This document shows positions 46,236-56,069 of a stretch of DNA of 64,000 bases, piece by piece. The position numbers were made by a program, and so were the translations under genes. The stretch covers positions 937-64,936 of the forward strand of contig NZ_RCZH01000003.1 of the NCBI RefSeq assembly GCF_006438875.1. Reading direction: 5' to 3'. The notes under the pieces are model-generated. The model made no database searches and was not told the origin of the DNA. It was given only the letters and a program-made list of their open reading frames with translations. Positions within the stretch are counted from its first letter, which is position 1. Each line of letters starts with the position of its first letter. Origin of the DNA: Flavobacterium pectinovorum (lineage in GTDB: Bacteria; Bacteroidota; Bacteroidia; Flavobacteriales; Flavobacteriaceae).

Positions 46236-47213
46236 TTATTCGTATTTAGATTTACGTTTTCTTTCTTTTTCCTGATAATCGACTTCTTTCTTTTGCAGGT
46301 CGTTATCCTTATTCTTTTTAGCTTTTTCGTTGCTTTTAAATTCTACTTCTTTCTCTTTGTAACGCCCATCATAACGCCATGAAACCCCAAATCCGCCGTA
46401 TAATATAGAAGGCGTGTTTTTAAAGTTGGTACTTATTGATGCATCAACCTGAAGGTTTGGATTAATTAAATAAGCTGCTCCGCCACGAACAATGGCATCA
46501 CTATAAAAATCACTTTTATAGCCTTGATTTTCAACAAAACCAGACCATTTGTCATTGAATCCGTGTGTCAAAGTTAATACATAACCATAACTTGGATAAT
46601 CTGTTCCAATGTAATCAGCAATAATATTAGTTACAAAAACCCATTTTCCGCCTCCAAAAAGGTTTTGAGTAATCAATGCTACTTTTGGAGAAATTGCAGA
46701 TTGAGGAGAAAAATAATAAGGATTATCTGCACCAACAAAATTAGCTCCTGCAAATATTGAAACTGCCGGAATTAAAGAATGCCAGTCAAAACTGCGATTA
46801 GCTTTGTAGCTGTAAATGTTGTCTGTTCTTTTGTAATTTTTATAAGGGTCGTAAATCAAATATTTAGCTCCCAAAACAGTTTGCCTGAAGTTATTTTTTT
46901 TATAAGATGTAAAAGGGGTATCAAAATTTTCCATTTGATACTGAAGATCAAGAATAAATTCCAGTTTTTCAAGAAATGCGCCATAACGCAGCGTTAAATC
47001 AGTACCAAAACCATTGGAGTTATAGCCAAGTAAATCATGTTTTTCTTTAATTCCGTAAATACCCAATTCTGCTTGAAATACGGTTTTTCCAACGGCGTAT
47101 GCAGACATTGTTTCGCCTGGACGATTGGAGTTGATGATATCAGTATATTGTGCGAAAAAAACTTGCGGTACAAAAAAAAGAGCTGTAAGAAATAAGTTTT
47201 TAGTTTTTAACAT
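46236..47213 (-). CDS. Outer-membrane beta-barrel protein (transporter-like)
   Basis: 325 residues with a signal peptide (1-21, FFVPQVFFAQ), then SNRPGETMSAYAVGKTVFQA and many amphipathic strand pairs (for example LTLRYGAFLEKLEFILDLQY), typical of the outer-membrane family related to toluene/fatty-acid-type porins. The last 50 residues are a charged Lys/Glu tail (KEKEVEFKSNEKAKKNKDND), which is odd for a barrel that normally ends in an aromatic residue. The barrel is therefore probably followed by a periplasmic tail. Confidence 0.78.
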   Translation of the reverse strand: MLKTKNLFLTALFFVPQVFFAQYTDIINSNRPGETMSAYAVGKTVFQAELGIYGIKEKHDLLGYNSNGFGTDLTLRYGAFLEKLEFILDLQYQMENFDTPFTSYKKNNFRQTVLGAKYLIYDPYKNYKRTDNIYSYKANRSFDWHSLIPAVSIFAGANFVGADNPYYFSPQSAISPKVALITQNLFGGGKWVFVTNIIADYIGTDYPSYGYVLTLTHGFNDKWSGFVENQGYKSDFYSDAIVRGGAAYLINPNLQVDASISTNFKNTPSILYGGFGVSWRYDGRYKEKEVEFKSNEKAKKNKDNDLQKKEVDYQEKERKRKSKYE

Positions 47214-47337
47214 AGATGTATTTTTTGATTAAAAAGTAATAACGCATTTCAAATGTACTATATTTTATTATTTATTTAAGATTGATATTTTAATTTTAAA
47301 CAATGGATTTATTAATTTTGGAAAAAATTATACGATT

Positions 47338-47622
47338 ATGCAAGAAGCATCTTTTACAGGTTTAATAAAAGCCATATGCTATATGGTGGCATTTTATTAT
47401 ATTTTTAAGTTTTTAGCTAGAATCTTTTTACCGGTATTGGTAAAAAAGGCGGTTGAAAAAGCAGGAGAGAATTTTCAGAGACAACAACAATATAGTCAGG
47501 ATAATACGTGGCAAAAAACACGGACAAACAATGATGAAATAATCATTAATACTGCCAATGCAAAAAATCCTCGCGAAACCAAAAAGGTGGGTGATTATGT
47601 TGATTACGAAGAAATAGATTAA
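47338..47622 (+). CDS. DUF4834 family protein
   Basis: 94 residues: one membrane helix (about 8-35, LIKAICYMVAFYYIFKFLAR), then a polar Gln-rich tail with EKAGENFQRQQQ and a conserved end VGDYVDYEEID. Matches DUF4834, found only in Bacteroidota, unknown role. It lies 50 bp before the YfhO gene in the same direction. Confidence 0.9.
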   Translation: MQEASFTGLIKAICYMVAFYYIFKFLARIFLPVLVKKAVEKAGENFQRQQQYSQDNTWQKTRTNNDEIIINTANAKNPRETKKVGDYVDYEEID

Positions 47623-47672
47623 GTTTGTGTCCTAAAAATAGAGGATTCATCATTTAACCAAACCTGCCACAA

Positions 47673-50108
47673 TTGAAAATAGTAAATAAGTTCTATCCGC
47701 ATGCCCTTGTTATATTGGGGTTTATTCTCGTTTCTTTAATTTATTTTTATCCTGTTTTACAAGGAAAGCAAATTTTCCAATCGGATATTGCTCAATATAC
47801 CGGAATGGCAAAAGAGCAAAATGACTTTAGAGCCGCAGAACATTCTGAACCTTATTGGACAAATTCAGCATTTGGCGGAATGCCAACCTATCAATTAGGC
47901 GCAAATTATCCTAATGATTTTGTGGGGCATATAGACGATATTTTACGTTTTTTACCACGTCCTGCAGATTATCTGTTTTTATATTTCTTAGGTTTTTATG
48001 GTTTATTATTAGTTTTAAAAACAGATCCTTTAAAAGCATTTATAGGAGCAATAGCTTTTGGTTTCTCTACTTATTTAATCATTATACTTGGAGTTGGTCA
48101 TAATGCAAAAGCGCATGCAATTGCGTATATGCCATTGGTCATCGCCGGATTTATAATGGTTTTTCAAAAAAAATATATTTGGGGAGGTTTACTCACCATG
48201 TTTGCGGTTGCACTTGAAGTGAATGCAAATCACTTTCAAATGACCTATTATTTATTGATTTTCTTATTGATACTTTCAGGATATTTTGCCTTTCAATTTA
48301 TCAGAGAAAAAGAATACAAGCCACTTTTGACTGCTATTGGAACTTTGGCTGTAGCCGGAATTTTTGCTATTGGCGCCAATGCGGGCAATTTAATGGCTAC
48401 AAGTGAATATGCTAAATTTAGTACCCGTAGTAATAGTGAACTGACTTTTAATCCTGATGGGTCTAAAAAGACGAACGAAAACGCCTTAAGCAGGGAATAT
48501 ATTACAGAATACAGTTATGGAATTGCAGAAAGCTTTAACTTAATTGCACCAAGACTTTTTGGAGGTTCAAACCATGAAAACGTTGGTACAGACAGCCGAA
48601 TGTATTCGTTTATGACAGAACAAGGTGTTCCGTCAGAGCAAGCTCTGGATTTTGTATCAGGAATGCCAACATATTGGGGAGATCAGCCTATTGTTGCTGC
48701 TCCGGCGTATATTGGAGTAGTGGTTTTCTTTTTGGGAGTATTAGCATTATTTATTGACGATCGAAAAATAAAATATGTATTTCTTTCCGGAGCATTAGTT
48801 TCTTTAGTGCTTTCATGGGGGAAAAATTTCTCTCTTTTAACAGACTTTTTTATCGATTACATTCCAATGTATGATAAGTTTAGAGCAGTTTCATCGATTC
48901 AGGTAATTCTTGAATTGTGTTTTCCTGTTCTGGCTATTATGGGTTTACAATCCTTTTTTAAAGCTAAAGAAGAACCTAAATTACAACAGAAAGCATTAGT
49001 ACAAACAGGTGCTTTTGGATTAGGAGTGATTCTGATTTTGGTATTTGCAAAAGGTATGTTCCATTTTACAGGAAGCAGCGATAGTTATTTCATGCAAACT
49101 TACGGACCTGCTTTTGTGGATGCTTTAAAAGAAGACAGAATGAGCCTTTATTCCGCAGATTTATTGCGTTCAGGCTTTTTTATCGTAGTTACTTTTGGAA
49201 TTTTATGGTTGTTTATCAAAAATAAACTGGCTCAAAATACCACTTTGATTATTGTAGGTCTTTTAATGATTTTTGATTTGTTTTTTGTGGATAAAAAATA
49301 TGTTTCTGCTAAAGATTTTGTAAGTCCGGTAGAAATTGCAGCTCCATTTCAGGAAACACCTTCAGATATTCAGATTTTAAAAGACAAATCAAATTATAGA
49401 GTTTTTGAAGTAAACGGAAATCTTTCAAGTGCACGTGCTTCTTATTTCCATCATTCGATAGGAGGATATCATGCTGCAAAACCTAGAAGAATGCAACAGT
49501 TATTTGATTATCAAATTGCAAAAAATAATATTGAAGTGCTTAATATGTTGAATGTTAAGTATATTATTCAGACAGATAAAGAAGGAAAAGAATTTCCTGT
49601 TGTAAATCCTGATGCAAACGGAAATGCCTGGTTTGTAAATACCGTAAAATTGGTAAATAAACCAGATGATGTCATGAAAGCTTTAGATCATCTTGATACG
49701 AAACAAGTAGCAGTTTTTAACGTTCATGACCATGAAGGCAAATTTAGAAATGCCCGAATGAAAAAGGATTGGGACACAACCGGAACGATTAAAGTAATGG
49801 AATATAAACCAAACTACATTAAATATCAATCAGATAATGGAAAAGACGGTTTAGCGGTTTTCTCTGAAATGTACTATAAAAATGGATGGAATGCTTATGT
49901 TGATGGTAAATTGACAGATCATTTTCCGGTTGACTACGTATTAAGAGCAATGGAAGTTCCTGCAGGAAAACATACAATCGAATTTAAATTTGAACCTGAG
50001 GTAATAAAAACCGGAGGAACAATTACTTTAGTAAGCTTTATTGGAATGATTTTACTTTTGATTGCCGGAGTTTATTTCGAAAGAAAGAAAGCTGCAAGCA
50101 ATCAATAA
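47673..50108 (+). CDS. YfhO-family membrane protein
   Basis: 811 residues with about 12-14 membrane segments and a periplasmic C-terminal beta domain (about 560-780). Conserved pieces: FYPVLQGKQIFQSDI, YWTNSAFGGMPTYQLG (about 60-75) and FAIGANAGNLMAT. The fold is of the GT-C glycosyltransferase type. YfhO of Firmicutes acts in lipoteichoic acid glycosylation, and the flavobacterial homologues probably add sugars to lipid-linked or protein substrates. Start is TTG 47673: the next in-frame Met is about 45 residues later, inside the conserved region. Confidence 0.88.
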   Translation: MKIVNKFYPHALVILGFILVSLIYFYPVLQGKQIFQSDIAQYTGMAKEQNDFRAAEHSEPYWTNSAFGGMPTYQLGANYPNDFVGHIDDILRFLPRPADYLFLYFLGFYGLLLVLKTDPLKAFIGAIAFGFSTYLIIILGVGHNAKAHAIAYMPLVIAGFIMVFQKKYIWGGLLTMFAVALEVNANHFQMTYYLLIFLLILSGYFAFQFIREKEYKPLLTAIGTLAVAGIFAIGANAGNLMATSEYAKFSTRSNSELTFNPDGSKKTNENALSREYITEYSYGIAESFNLIAPRLFGGSNHENVGTDSRMYSFMTEQGVPSEQALDFVSGMPTYWGDQPIVAAPAYIGVVVFFLGVLALFIDDRKIKYVFLSGALVSLVLSWGKNFSLLTDFFIDYIPMYDKFRAVSSIQVILELCFPVLAIMGLQSFFKAKEEPKLQQKALVQTGAFGLGVILILVFAKGMFHFTGSSDSYFMQTYGPAFVDALKEDRMSLYSADLLRSGFFIVVTFGILWLFIKNKLAQNTTLIIVGLLMIFDLFFVDKKYVSAKDFVSPVEIAAPFQETPSDIQILKDKSNYRVFEVNGNLSSARASYFHHSIGGYHAAKPRRMQQLFDYQIAKNNIEVLNMLNVKYIIQTDKEGKEFPVVNPDANGNAWFVNTVKLVNKPDDVMKALDHLDTKQVAVFNVHDHEGKFRNARMKKDWDTTGTIKVMEYKPNYIKYQSDNGKDGLAVFSEMYYKNGWNAYVDGKLTDHFPVDYVLRAMEVPAGKHTIEFKFEPEVIKTGGTITLVSFIGMILLLIAGVYFERKKAASNQ

Positions 50109-50132
50109 TCAGTTTTTAGTCTCAGTTTAATT

Positions 50133-50381
50133 ATGCTTCTGAAAGTTCTAAAAGTAATTCTATTTGTCATTTTTGATTTATTAGTATTTATTTTTTGTGG
50201 ACTTTATATGATGGGCTATGATGATTTTTATGATAAAAGTCAGGGAGAATATTTTAGCCTTTCCAGCATGCAAACAGAATATAAAGTGGTTTGGATTTTC
50301 TATAATTTTTGGATTGTTTTAAATTGCTTGTTTTTATTGTATATTTTATTTGTAATTTTTAAGAAAAAAAATCTAAAATGA
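50133..50381 (+). CDS. Small two-helix membrane protein
   Basis: 82 residues with two hydrophobic helices (about 5-28 and 52-75) around a loop MMGYDDFYDKSQGEY. Begins 24 bp after YfhO. Its stop overlaps the ATG of the next tiny gene. Unknown. Confidence 0.6.
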   Translation: MLLKVLKVILFVIFDLLVFIFCGLYMMGYDDFYDKSQGEYFSLSSMQTEYKVVWIFYNFWIVLNCLFLLYILFVIFKKKNLK

Positions 50382-50557
50382 ATATTGATAAGGCGATTGA
50401 AGTGAATTTAAAGAATAGCGAACAAAGAAGAATAGCTGAAATAAAATCACTTTCTTACCTTGAAAGATTAGAAAGATTAATGATAATTATTGAAGTTTCT
50501 TATACATTACGTATTGTTAATAGCATTCCATTTAAAAACAATAAAAGTTCAAAATAA
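50378..50557 (+). CDS. Small cytosolic protein (59 residues)
   Basis: ATG 50378 overlaps the stop of the gene before (ATGA). The protein starts MNIDKAIEVNLKNSEQRR, continues with KSLSYLERLERLMIIIEVSYTL-like helices and ends NKSSK. Translational coupling supports it as real. It lies upstream of the glycosyltransferase start. No family recognised. Confidence 0.55.
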   Translation: MNIDKAIEVNLKNSEQRRIAEIKSLSYLERLERLMIIIEVSYTLRIVNSIPFKNNKSSK

Positions 50558-50561
50558 CTTC

Positions 50562-50569
50562 TAAATTTG
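50562..50569 (+). promoter_or_regulatory. Bacteroidota -7 box inside the longest glycosyltransferase frame
   Basis: TAAATTTG fits TAnnTTTG and includes the TTG at 50567 that opens the longest frame. It argues for the start at 50597. Confidence 0.45.
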
Positions 50570-50596
50570 CACTTTAAAAATAAACCCAATATTTTC

Positions 50597-51883
50597 TTGG
50601 AACAAAAAAAACTCTTAATCATTACGTATTATTTTCCACCGGCTGGCGGACCAGGTGTTCAGCGTTGGTTGAAATTTGTAAAGTATTTGCCTGAATTTAA
50701 TATTCAGCCAATTGTTTATGTTCCGGAGAATCCAACTTACCCAATAATTGACGAAGGCTTGGTTAGTGAAATTTCTGATCAGGTAATTATTCTTAAAAAT
50801 AAAATTTGGGAACCGTATCAATTGGCTTCTGTTTTTTCAAAAAATAAAACCAAGAAGATTAGTTCGGGAATTTTTCCACATAAAAAGAAACAGACTTTTT
50901 TAGATAAGACTTTTCTTTGGGTTCGCGGAAATCTTTTTATTCCGGATGCTCGTGTTTTTTGGGTAAAACCTTCTGTTTCGTATCTTGAAAAATACATCAA
51001 AGAAAATAATATAGATACAATTGTAACTTCGGGTCCACCGCATAGTTTGCATTTAATAGGTTTAGAATTAAAAGAAAAATTAAACATAAAATGGTTCGCA
51101 GATTTCCGTGATCCATGGACTACAATAGGTTATCATAAATCGTTGCGTTTATCAGCTTACGCCGATAAAAAACACAAACAATTAGAACATAAAGTTCTTA
51201 ATACTGCCGATACTATTATTGTAACCAGTAAAACTACAAAAACCGAATTTCAGGCGATTACCAATAAACCAATTTCGGTAATTACGAATGGTTATGATAT
51301 CGAAAATGTCGAAAAACAGACTTTAGATACCAAATTTACTTTGGCACATATCGGATCTTTTTTATCGGAAAGAAATCCTAAGTTTTTATGGGAATGTCTG
51401 GTTGAGTTACTACAGGAAATACCGGAATTTAAATCTCATTTAGAAATTAAATTAATTGGTGCAGTTAGTCAGGAAGTTCTGGATGCTATTGCAGCGTTTA
51501 ATTTGAACGATTATTTGAATCTTCTTGGGTATGTTTCGCATCACGAAGCAATTGCTCATCAAAAAAAATCACAGGTTTTACTTTTAATAGAGATAAATTC
51601 AGAAGATACTAAAAGCATTATTCCGGGTAAATTATTCGAATATATGGTTTCAAATCGCCCAATAATTGCGATTGGACCTCAAGGTTCTGATTTTGCCGAT
51701 ATCATTACAGAAACTAATACAGGAGTATTTTTTGATTATTCTGAAAAAGCGAAGTTAAAAAGTGTAATTTTGGACTTTTATAATCAGTATTTGGAAGGAA
51801 AATTACAATCTTATGGAGTTGGTTTACAACAATATTCAAGAAAAAACCTCACCAAACAACTAGCACAATTGATTAACAAGTAA
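50597..51883 (+). CDS. Glycosyltransferase, GT4-like
   Basis: 428 residues from TTG 50597 (EQKKLLIITYYFPPAGGPGV). Two Rossmann domains: the N-terminal acceptor side has YYFPPAGGPGVQRW, and the C-terminal donor side has IPGKLFEYMVSNRPIIAIGP (about 355-375), the GT4 motif that binds the nucleotide sugar, with the key Glu. It acts on the inner face of the membrane and would add a sugar to a glycan. Neighbour of the flippase and YfhO. Confidence 0.88.
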   Translation: MEQKKLLIITYYFPPAGGPGVQRWLKFVKYLPEFNIQPIVYVPENPTYPIIDEGLVSEISDQVIILKNKIWEPYQLASVFSKNKTKKISSGIFPHKKKQTFLDKTFLWVRGNLFIPDARVFWVKPSVSYLEKYIKENNIDTIVTSGPPHSLHLIGLELKEKLNIKWFADFRDPWTTIGYHKSLRLSAYADKKHKQLEHKVLNTADTIIVTSKTTKTEFQAITNKPISVITNGYDIENVEKQTLDTKFTLAHIGSFLSERNPKFLWECLVELLQEIPEFKSHLEIKLIGAVSQEVLDAIAAFNLNDYLNLLGYVSHHEAIAHQKKSQVLLLIEINSEDTKSIIPGKLFEYMVSNRPIIAIGPQGSDFADIITETNTGVFFDYSEKAKLKSVILDFYNQYLEGKLQSYGVGLQQYSRKNLTKQLAQLINK

Positions 51884-51896
51884 AAGTTAACATCAA

Positions 51897-51914
51897 TCCC
51901 GATAGCTATCGGGA
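51897..51914. repeat. TCCCGATAGCTATCGGGA palindrome
   Basis: A perfect 18-bp palindrome 14 bp after the glycosyltransferase stop. The same 18 bases occur at 59050-59067. Confidence 0.8.
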
Positions 51915-51948
51915 CTAAAATCAGAACTCTACAATCTAAAATCAAAAC

Positions 51949-53418
51949 ATGGGTATTGTTTTAAATCAGTCTTTCAAAAATACAATTATTACTTATATAG
52001 GTTTCGGTATTGGAGCCATTAATACACTTTATTTATACCCAATTTATTTAGGTGCAACTTATTATGCATTAACAAATTACATTTTGTCTGCGGCAAATGT
52101 TATCATGCCTTTGTTTGCGATTGGTATGCAAAATACGCTGGTTAAATTTTATTCACAATACAAAACCGAAGAAGAAAGAGAGCAGTTTTTATCATTTACG
52201 GCATTATTTCCCATATTAATGTGTATTCCACTGGGTATAATCGGAATCTTTTTTTTCGACGATATTACAGCATTTGTTACAAAGAAAAACCCTGTAGTAA
52301 AAGAGTTTATGTTTCTAATTCCCTTTATTGGGATTTGTATGGCATATTTCGAAATATTTTATGCTTGGGCAAGAGTACACATGCATTCTGTTTTTGGAAA
52401 TTTCATTAAAGAAGTGGGTCTGAGATTGTTTTCGACTTTTGCTTTGGTAGGTTTGTATTTTCATTGGATGACACTTATTCAGTTTGTCTATGTAACTGCG
52501 GGAATTTATTTCATAGCATTTATAGTGACTATGTTTTATGCCTTCTATATTAAAAAACCTAAATTTCAAGTTAATATTCCTCAGAATGTAAAAGATGTAA
52601 TGGAATATACATTTTTCATTATTTTGTCAGGAAGTGTTGCCAATTTACTTTTAGATGGAGATAAACTGATGCTGAATCAGTACATGAAAATTGAGAATAT
52701 TGCTTATTATTCAGTGGCGACCTATATTGCTTTGGTAATTTCAGTTCCAAGTCGTGCGATGCATCAAATTGTATATCCAATTACGGCTAAATTGATGCAC
52801 GATAACAAACATGATGAACTGAATATTTTATACAAAAAAACCTCAATAAATCTTCAAATAGTTGGTGGTTTTGTAATGTTGTGCATTTTTGTCAATATCA
52901 ATCAATTGTATGAATTGGTTCCAAAAGAATACAGCGGTGGAATCTCGGTTGTCTTTATGATTGGATTATCTAAATACTTCGATTTGATTTTAGGAAATAA
53001 TAATGCCATTATTTTCAATACAAAATACTACCGAATGGTGCTGTATTTAGGATTGCTTTTGGTGTTTTTGACTGTGATCTTAAATATGATTTTTATTCCA
53101 ATTTTTGGAATTAAAGGTTCAGCATTTGCCACACTATTGTCGATTACTCTATACAGTTTGGCAAAGTTGCTTTTTGTTGTAAAAAAACTGCATTTGTACC
53201 CTTTTACAAAAGAAACCATTTATTCAATACTGCTGACATTTGCATTGTTTTTGCTGTTTTATTTCTGGGAATTTCCTTTTTATCAATTGATTAGTATTAC
53301 TTTAAAATCAATATTAGTAACGATCTTATATTTATATCTGAATTACAAGTTCAATATTTCTCCGGATATTAATAAAGTTATTGATACTATTTTAAAGAAA
53401 GCGGGAATCAAAATTTAA
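51949..53418 (+). CDS. Polysaccharide flippase (Wzx/MATE-like)
   Basis: 489 residues with about 13-14 membrane helices. The start SFKNTIITYIGFGIGAINTL, the first-helix pattern, a middle loop after helix 6, and ILSGSVANLLLDGDKLMLNQ fit the Wzx/polysaccharide export family that flips lipid-linked glycans across the inner membrane. It follows a glycosyltransferase by 65 bp. Confidence 0.85.
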   Translation: MGIVLNQSFKNTIITYIGFGIGAINTLYLYPIYLGATYYALTNYILSAANVIMPLFAIGMQNTLVKFYSQYKTEEEREQFLSFTALFPILMCIPLGIIGIFFFDDITAFVTKKNPVVKEFMFLIPFIGICMAYFEIFYAWARVHMHSVFGNFIKEVGLRLFSTFALVGLYFHWMTLIQFVYVTAGIYFIAFIVTMFYAFYIKKPKFQVNIPQNVKDVMEYTFFIILSGSVANLLLDGDKLMLNQYMKIENIAYYSVATYIALVISVPSRAMHQIVYPITAKLMHDNKHDELNILYKKTSINLQIVGGFVMLCIFVNINQLYELVPKEYSGGISVVFMIGLSKYFDLILGNNNAIIFNTKYYRMVLYLGLLLVFLTVILNMIFIPIFGIKGSAFATLLSITLYSLAKLLFVVKKLHLYPFTKETIYSILLTFALFLLFYFWEFPFYQLISITLKSILVTILYLYLNYKFNISPDINKVIDTILKKAGIKI

Positions 53419-53472
53419 TAAGATTTTGTGGAGAAAATAAGAAGTTATTTACATTAGAAGCTATTTTGTTTT

Positions 53473-53480
53473 TATATTTG
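53473..53480 (+). promoter_or_regulatory. Bacteroidota -7 box for the MscS channel gene
   Basis: TATATTTG, 34 bases before the ATG at 53515. The -33 element is not clear. Confidence 0.45.
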
Positions 53481-53514
53481 TTAGAAAGGATAACCAATTT
53501 ATAGCTAACACAAT

Positions 53515-55167
53515 ATGAAAAAGAAATTTCTTTGTTTTTTAGCCTTCTTTATTATTTTGCTATCTTCATTTACTTTTGCTCAAAAAGATAGCTTAAAAAC
53601 TTCAAAAGCAGTTACTGTTGCTTTAAAACCAAAAGGATATCCGGTATCTCCATTTAAAGACACGCTTTTTTATGTTTATAATAAAGTGGGTTCTTTTTCT
53701 GCCGAAAGCAGAGCGAATGCAATTACGGAAAAAATTAGAAAACTTTATGAAGATTCTTTTTTCGAGAAAGATTCTATTGCTGTAGTTCCCTCAGATATTT
53801 CTCAGGATATCATGTATAAAAATGATTTTGTTATCATGTCAGTTTTGGATATTGATGCAAAAGCCGAAAATCAAACTGCAGCATACATTGCCAAAAGAAA
53901 TTTGAATTTGATAAAAAGAGCTGTCATTTATCAAAATGAGAATTATTCGATGCTCCCAAAAAGACTTGGTTACACGGCATTATTGATTTTGATTATTGGA
54001 TTGATTCTATACTTTGTTGGAAAAATATTTAATAGAATAAAATTATATATTCTAAAGAATAGTGATAGATATTTTAAAGGGTTTACTTATAATAATATCA
54101 ATATTCTTTCGCCACAGAAACAACAATTTTTATTAATGAGATTGTATGGTTTTATAAAGATTCTTACACTTATTTTAATTGTTTATCTTTCGTTGCCGGT
54201 ACTATTTAGCATTTTTCCTGCTACAGAAGCTTATACAACAACATTGTTGAGATGGATTCTTTCTCCTGCGAAACTTGCCGTGATGGGTTTCGTTCATTTC
54301 CTGCCAAGTCTGGTAACCATTCTTGTTATCGTGATTATTTTTAAATACACGATAAGAATAATTCGTTTCTTTTTTGATGAAATTAAAAAAGAAAACATCA
54401 AAATAGATGGTTTTTATAATGATTGGGCAATGCCTACATTTAATATAATTCGTCTTTTAATGTTGGCTTTTATGGTGGTAATCATTTTTCCGTATTTACC
54501 GGGATCAGATTCACCAATTTTTAAAGGAGTTTCGGTATTTGTTGGGGTTTTATTCTCATTAGGTTCCTCAAATGCAATTGCCAATATGGTTGCAGGGTTA
54601 GTGATTACTTATATGCGTCCGTTTAAGATTGGTGATTTTATTAAAATTGGCGATGTAAGTGGAGAAGTTATAGAGAAAACAGCGTTGGTAACAAGAATTA
54701 GAACGCCAAAATTTGAAGATATTACAATTCCAAATGCGACAGTTTTGTCAAGTACTTCTACAAATTATTCCTCCAATACAAAACATGCTAATAATGGTTT
54801 GTTAATTCATACTACGGTAACCATTGGGTATGATGTACCTTGGAAGGACATTCATAAAGCTTTGATTGATGCCGCATTAAAAACAGAAATGACTGAACAA
54901 ACTCCTGCACCTTTTGTTTTGCAAACGAGTTTAGATGATTTTTATGTTTCTTATCAAATTAACGTTTATACCAAAGAACCCACTAAACAGCCTCGAATTT
55001 ATTCCTCATTGCATCAGAATATTCAGGACTCCTTTAATGCTGCCGGAATTGAAATTATGTCGCCACATTATAATGCCTTACGTGACGGAAACACAACAAC
55101 AATTCCTGAGAATTATTTGAAAAAAGAGTATGAGCCACCCACTTTTAATATCAAAAATAAAAGTTAA
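53515..55167 (+). CDS. Mechanosensitive ion channel (MscS family)
   Basis: 550 residues with a signal peptide (1-22, SSFTFAQ), a periplasmic domain (about 23-150), then membrane helices around 155-172, 210-232, 245-285, 300-330 and 335-365. GVLFSLGSSNAIANMVAG marks the pore helix of MscS proteins, followed by MRPFKIGDFIKIGDVSGEVI (beta domain). It opens under membrane tension to release solutes during osmotic downshock. Large form (MscK/YbdG-like size). Confidence 0.92.
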   Translation: MKKKFLCFLAFFIILLSSFTFAQKDSLKTSKAVTVALKPKGYPVSPFKDTLFYVYNKVGSFSAESRANAITEKIRKLYEDSFFEKDSIAVVPSDISQDIMYKNDFVIMSVLDIDAKAENQTAAYIAKRNLNLIKRAVIYQNENYSMLPKRLGYTALLILIIGLILYFVGKIFNRIKLYILKNSDRYFKGFTYNNINILSPQKQQFLLMRLYGFIKILTLILIVYLSLPVLFSIFPATEAYTTTLLRWILSPAKLAVMGFVHFLPSLVTILVIVIIFKYTIRIIRFFFDEIKKENIKIDGFYNDWAMPTFNIIRLLMLAFMVVIIFPYLPGSDSPIFKGVSVFVGVLFSLGSSNAIANMVAGLVITYMRPFKIGDFIKIGDVSGEVIEKTALVTRIRTPKFEDITIPNATVLSSTSTNYSSNTKHANNGLLIHTTVTIGYDVPWKDIHKALIDAALKTEMTEQTPAPFVLQTSLDDFYVSYQINVYTKEPTKQPRIYSSLHQNIQDSFNAAGIEIMSPHYNALRDGNTTTIPENYLKKEYEPPTFNIKNKS

Positions 55168-55413
55168 GGCATTGATACTTAGTTGATTTTTTTTAACATT
55201 TAACAGTGGTTTATTTTGTAGTTTAAATTATTAAAATTAAATTTATGTTTCAAAAATGAATATTGCTTTTTAGGTTATTGAGTTTAACATGTTTTAAAAT
55301 CATTAAAAGTAGATATTACAGTTTTTTAGATTGAATAATTTTACAGAATTGTAGAATGAAAAATAGTTGAAAGAAGATGTGGTAGAATTTGGATTAATTT
55401 TAGATCAATAATT

Positions 55414-55713
55414 ATGAAGAACAATCAGCTCAGTCAGGAACAAAGCAGACAAGTATTTTCAAACATGATATCGAATAGAGTTCATAATGGGTTTATTTTG
55501 GAAGAGAGAAATGACAAATTTCTTTTTGCTGTCCTTTCAAAAGGGGGAAAAGTTGTCAATCACAGTTTAAATTTTATGATTTTTTGTTTAACCTTAGGAT
55601 TATGGTCATTTGCATGGTTATATCTTACTTTTGAAGCTTCAAAACAAAAAAAAATATTAGTAGCTATTGATGAAGATGGTTTTCCATTTGAAGAAAAATG
55701 CTTAGTCGCTTAG
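55414..55713 (+). CDS. Small membrane protein, unknown function
   Basis: 99 residues: polar N-terminus (about 1-45), one long or paired hydrophobic stretch (SLNFMIFCLTLGLWSFAWLY, about 51-70) and a short cytoplasmic tail. Not recognised. The 246 bp before it hold no gene. Confidence 0.6.
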   Translation: MKNNQLSQEQSRQVFSNMISNRVHNGFILEERNDKFLFAVLSKGGKVVNHSLNFMIFCLTLGLWSFAWLYLTFEASKQKKILVAIDEDGFPFEEKCLVA

Positions 55714-55752
55714 TAATTTAAATCACAAATTAAAAATTAAAATTACAAATTG

Positions 55753-55803
55753 AAAAATTCCAAATTCCAATAGCGGATTACCGTATTGGAATTTGGAATT
55801 TTT
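55753..55803 (+). terminator. Perfect 20-bp stem terminator
   Basis: 55753-55772 and 55784-55803 are exact 20-base inverted copies with an 11-base loop, ending in T residues, 40 bp after the small membrane protein gene. Confidence 0.8.
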
Positions 55804-55876
55804 ATTTATAGAACAAGACGCACTGCTATGCGTCTCTACGATAAAACCTTTTATTATGATATTTTGTTTTTTCGTT

Positions 55877-55966
55877 CCTGCAAGGTTTTCAAAACCTTGT
55901 AGGTATATTTTTTACACATAATTGTTGCGATTGTAATACCTACAAGGTTGAAAAAAACCTTGCAGG
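55877..55966. repeat. CCTGCAAGG/CCTTGTAGG palindromic repeat
   Basis: 55877-55905 and 55937-55966 are inverted copies of about 29 bases around a 31-base centre. Each arm is itself a hairpin (CAAGGTTTTCAAAACCTTG). The remaining 356-bp gap to uvrA holds only this and short repeat-like words (GACGCACTGCTATGCGTCTC near 55817). Confidence 0.8.
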
Positions 55967-56069
55967 ATATCTCAACTGTAAAATTAAGCTTAGTTTTTTG
56001 CATTTGATACCTGAAACCGGAAACCTAAAACCTTGTCCCTTTGCTACTTAGTACCTCAGAGCCTATTTC

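Noticed and set aside
50567..50596. TTG start giving ten extra residues in the glycosyltransferase
   Set aside because: The TTG is part of a TAAATTTG promoter box; the TTG at 50597 fits the family start.
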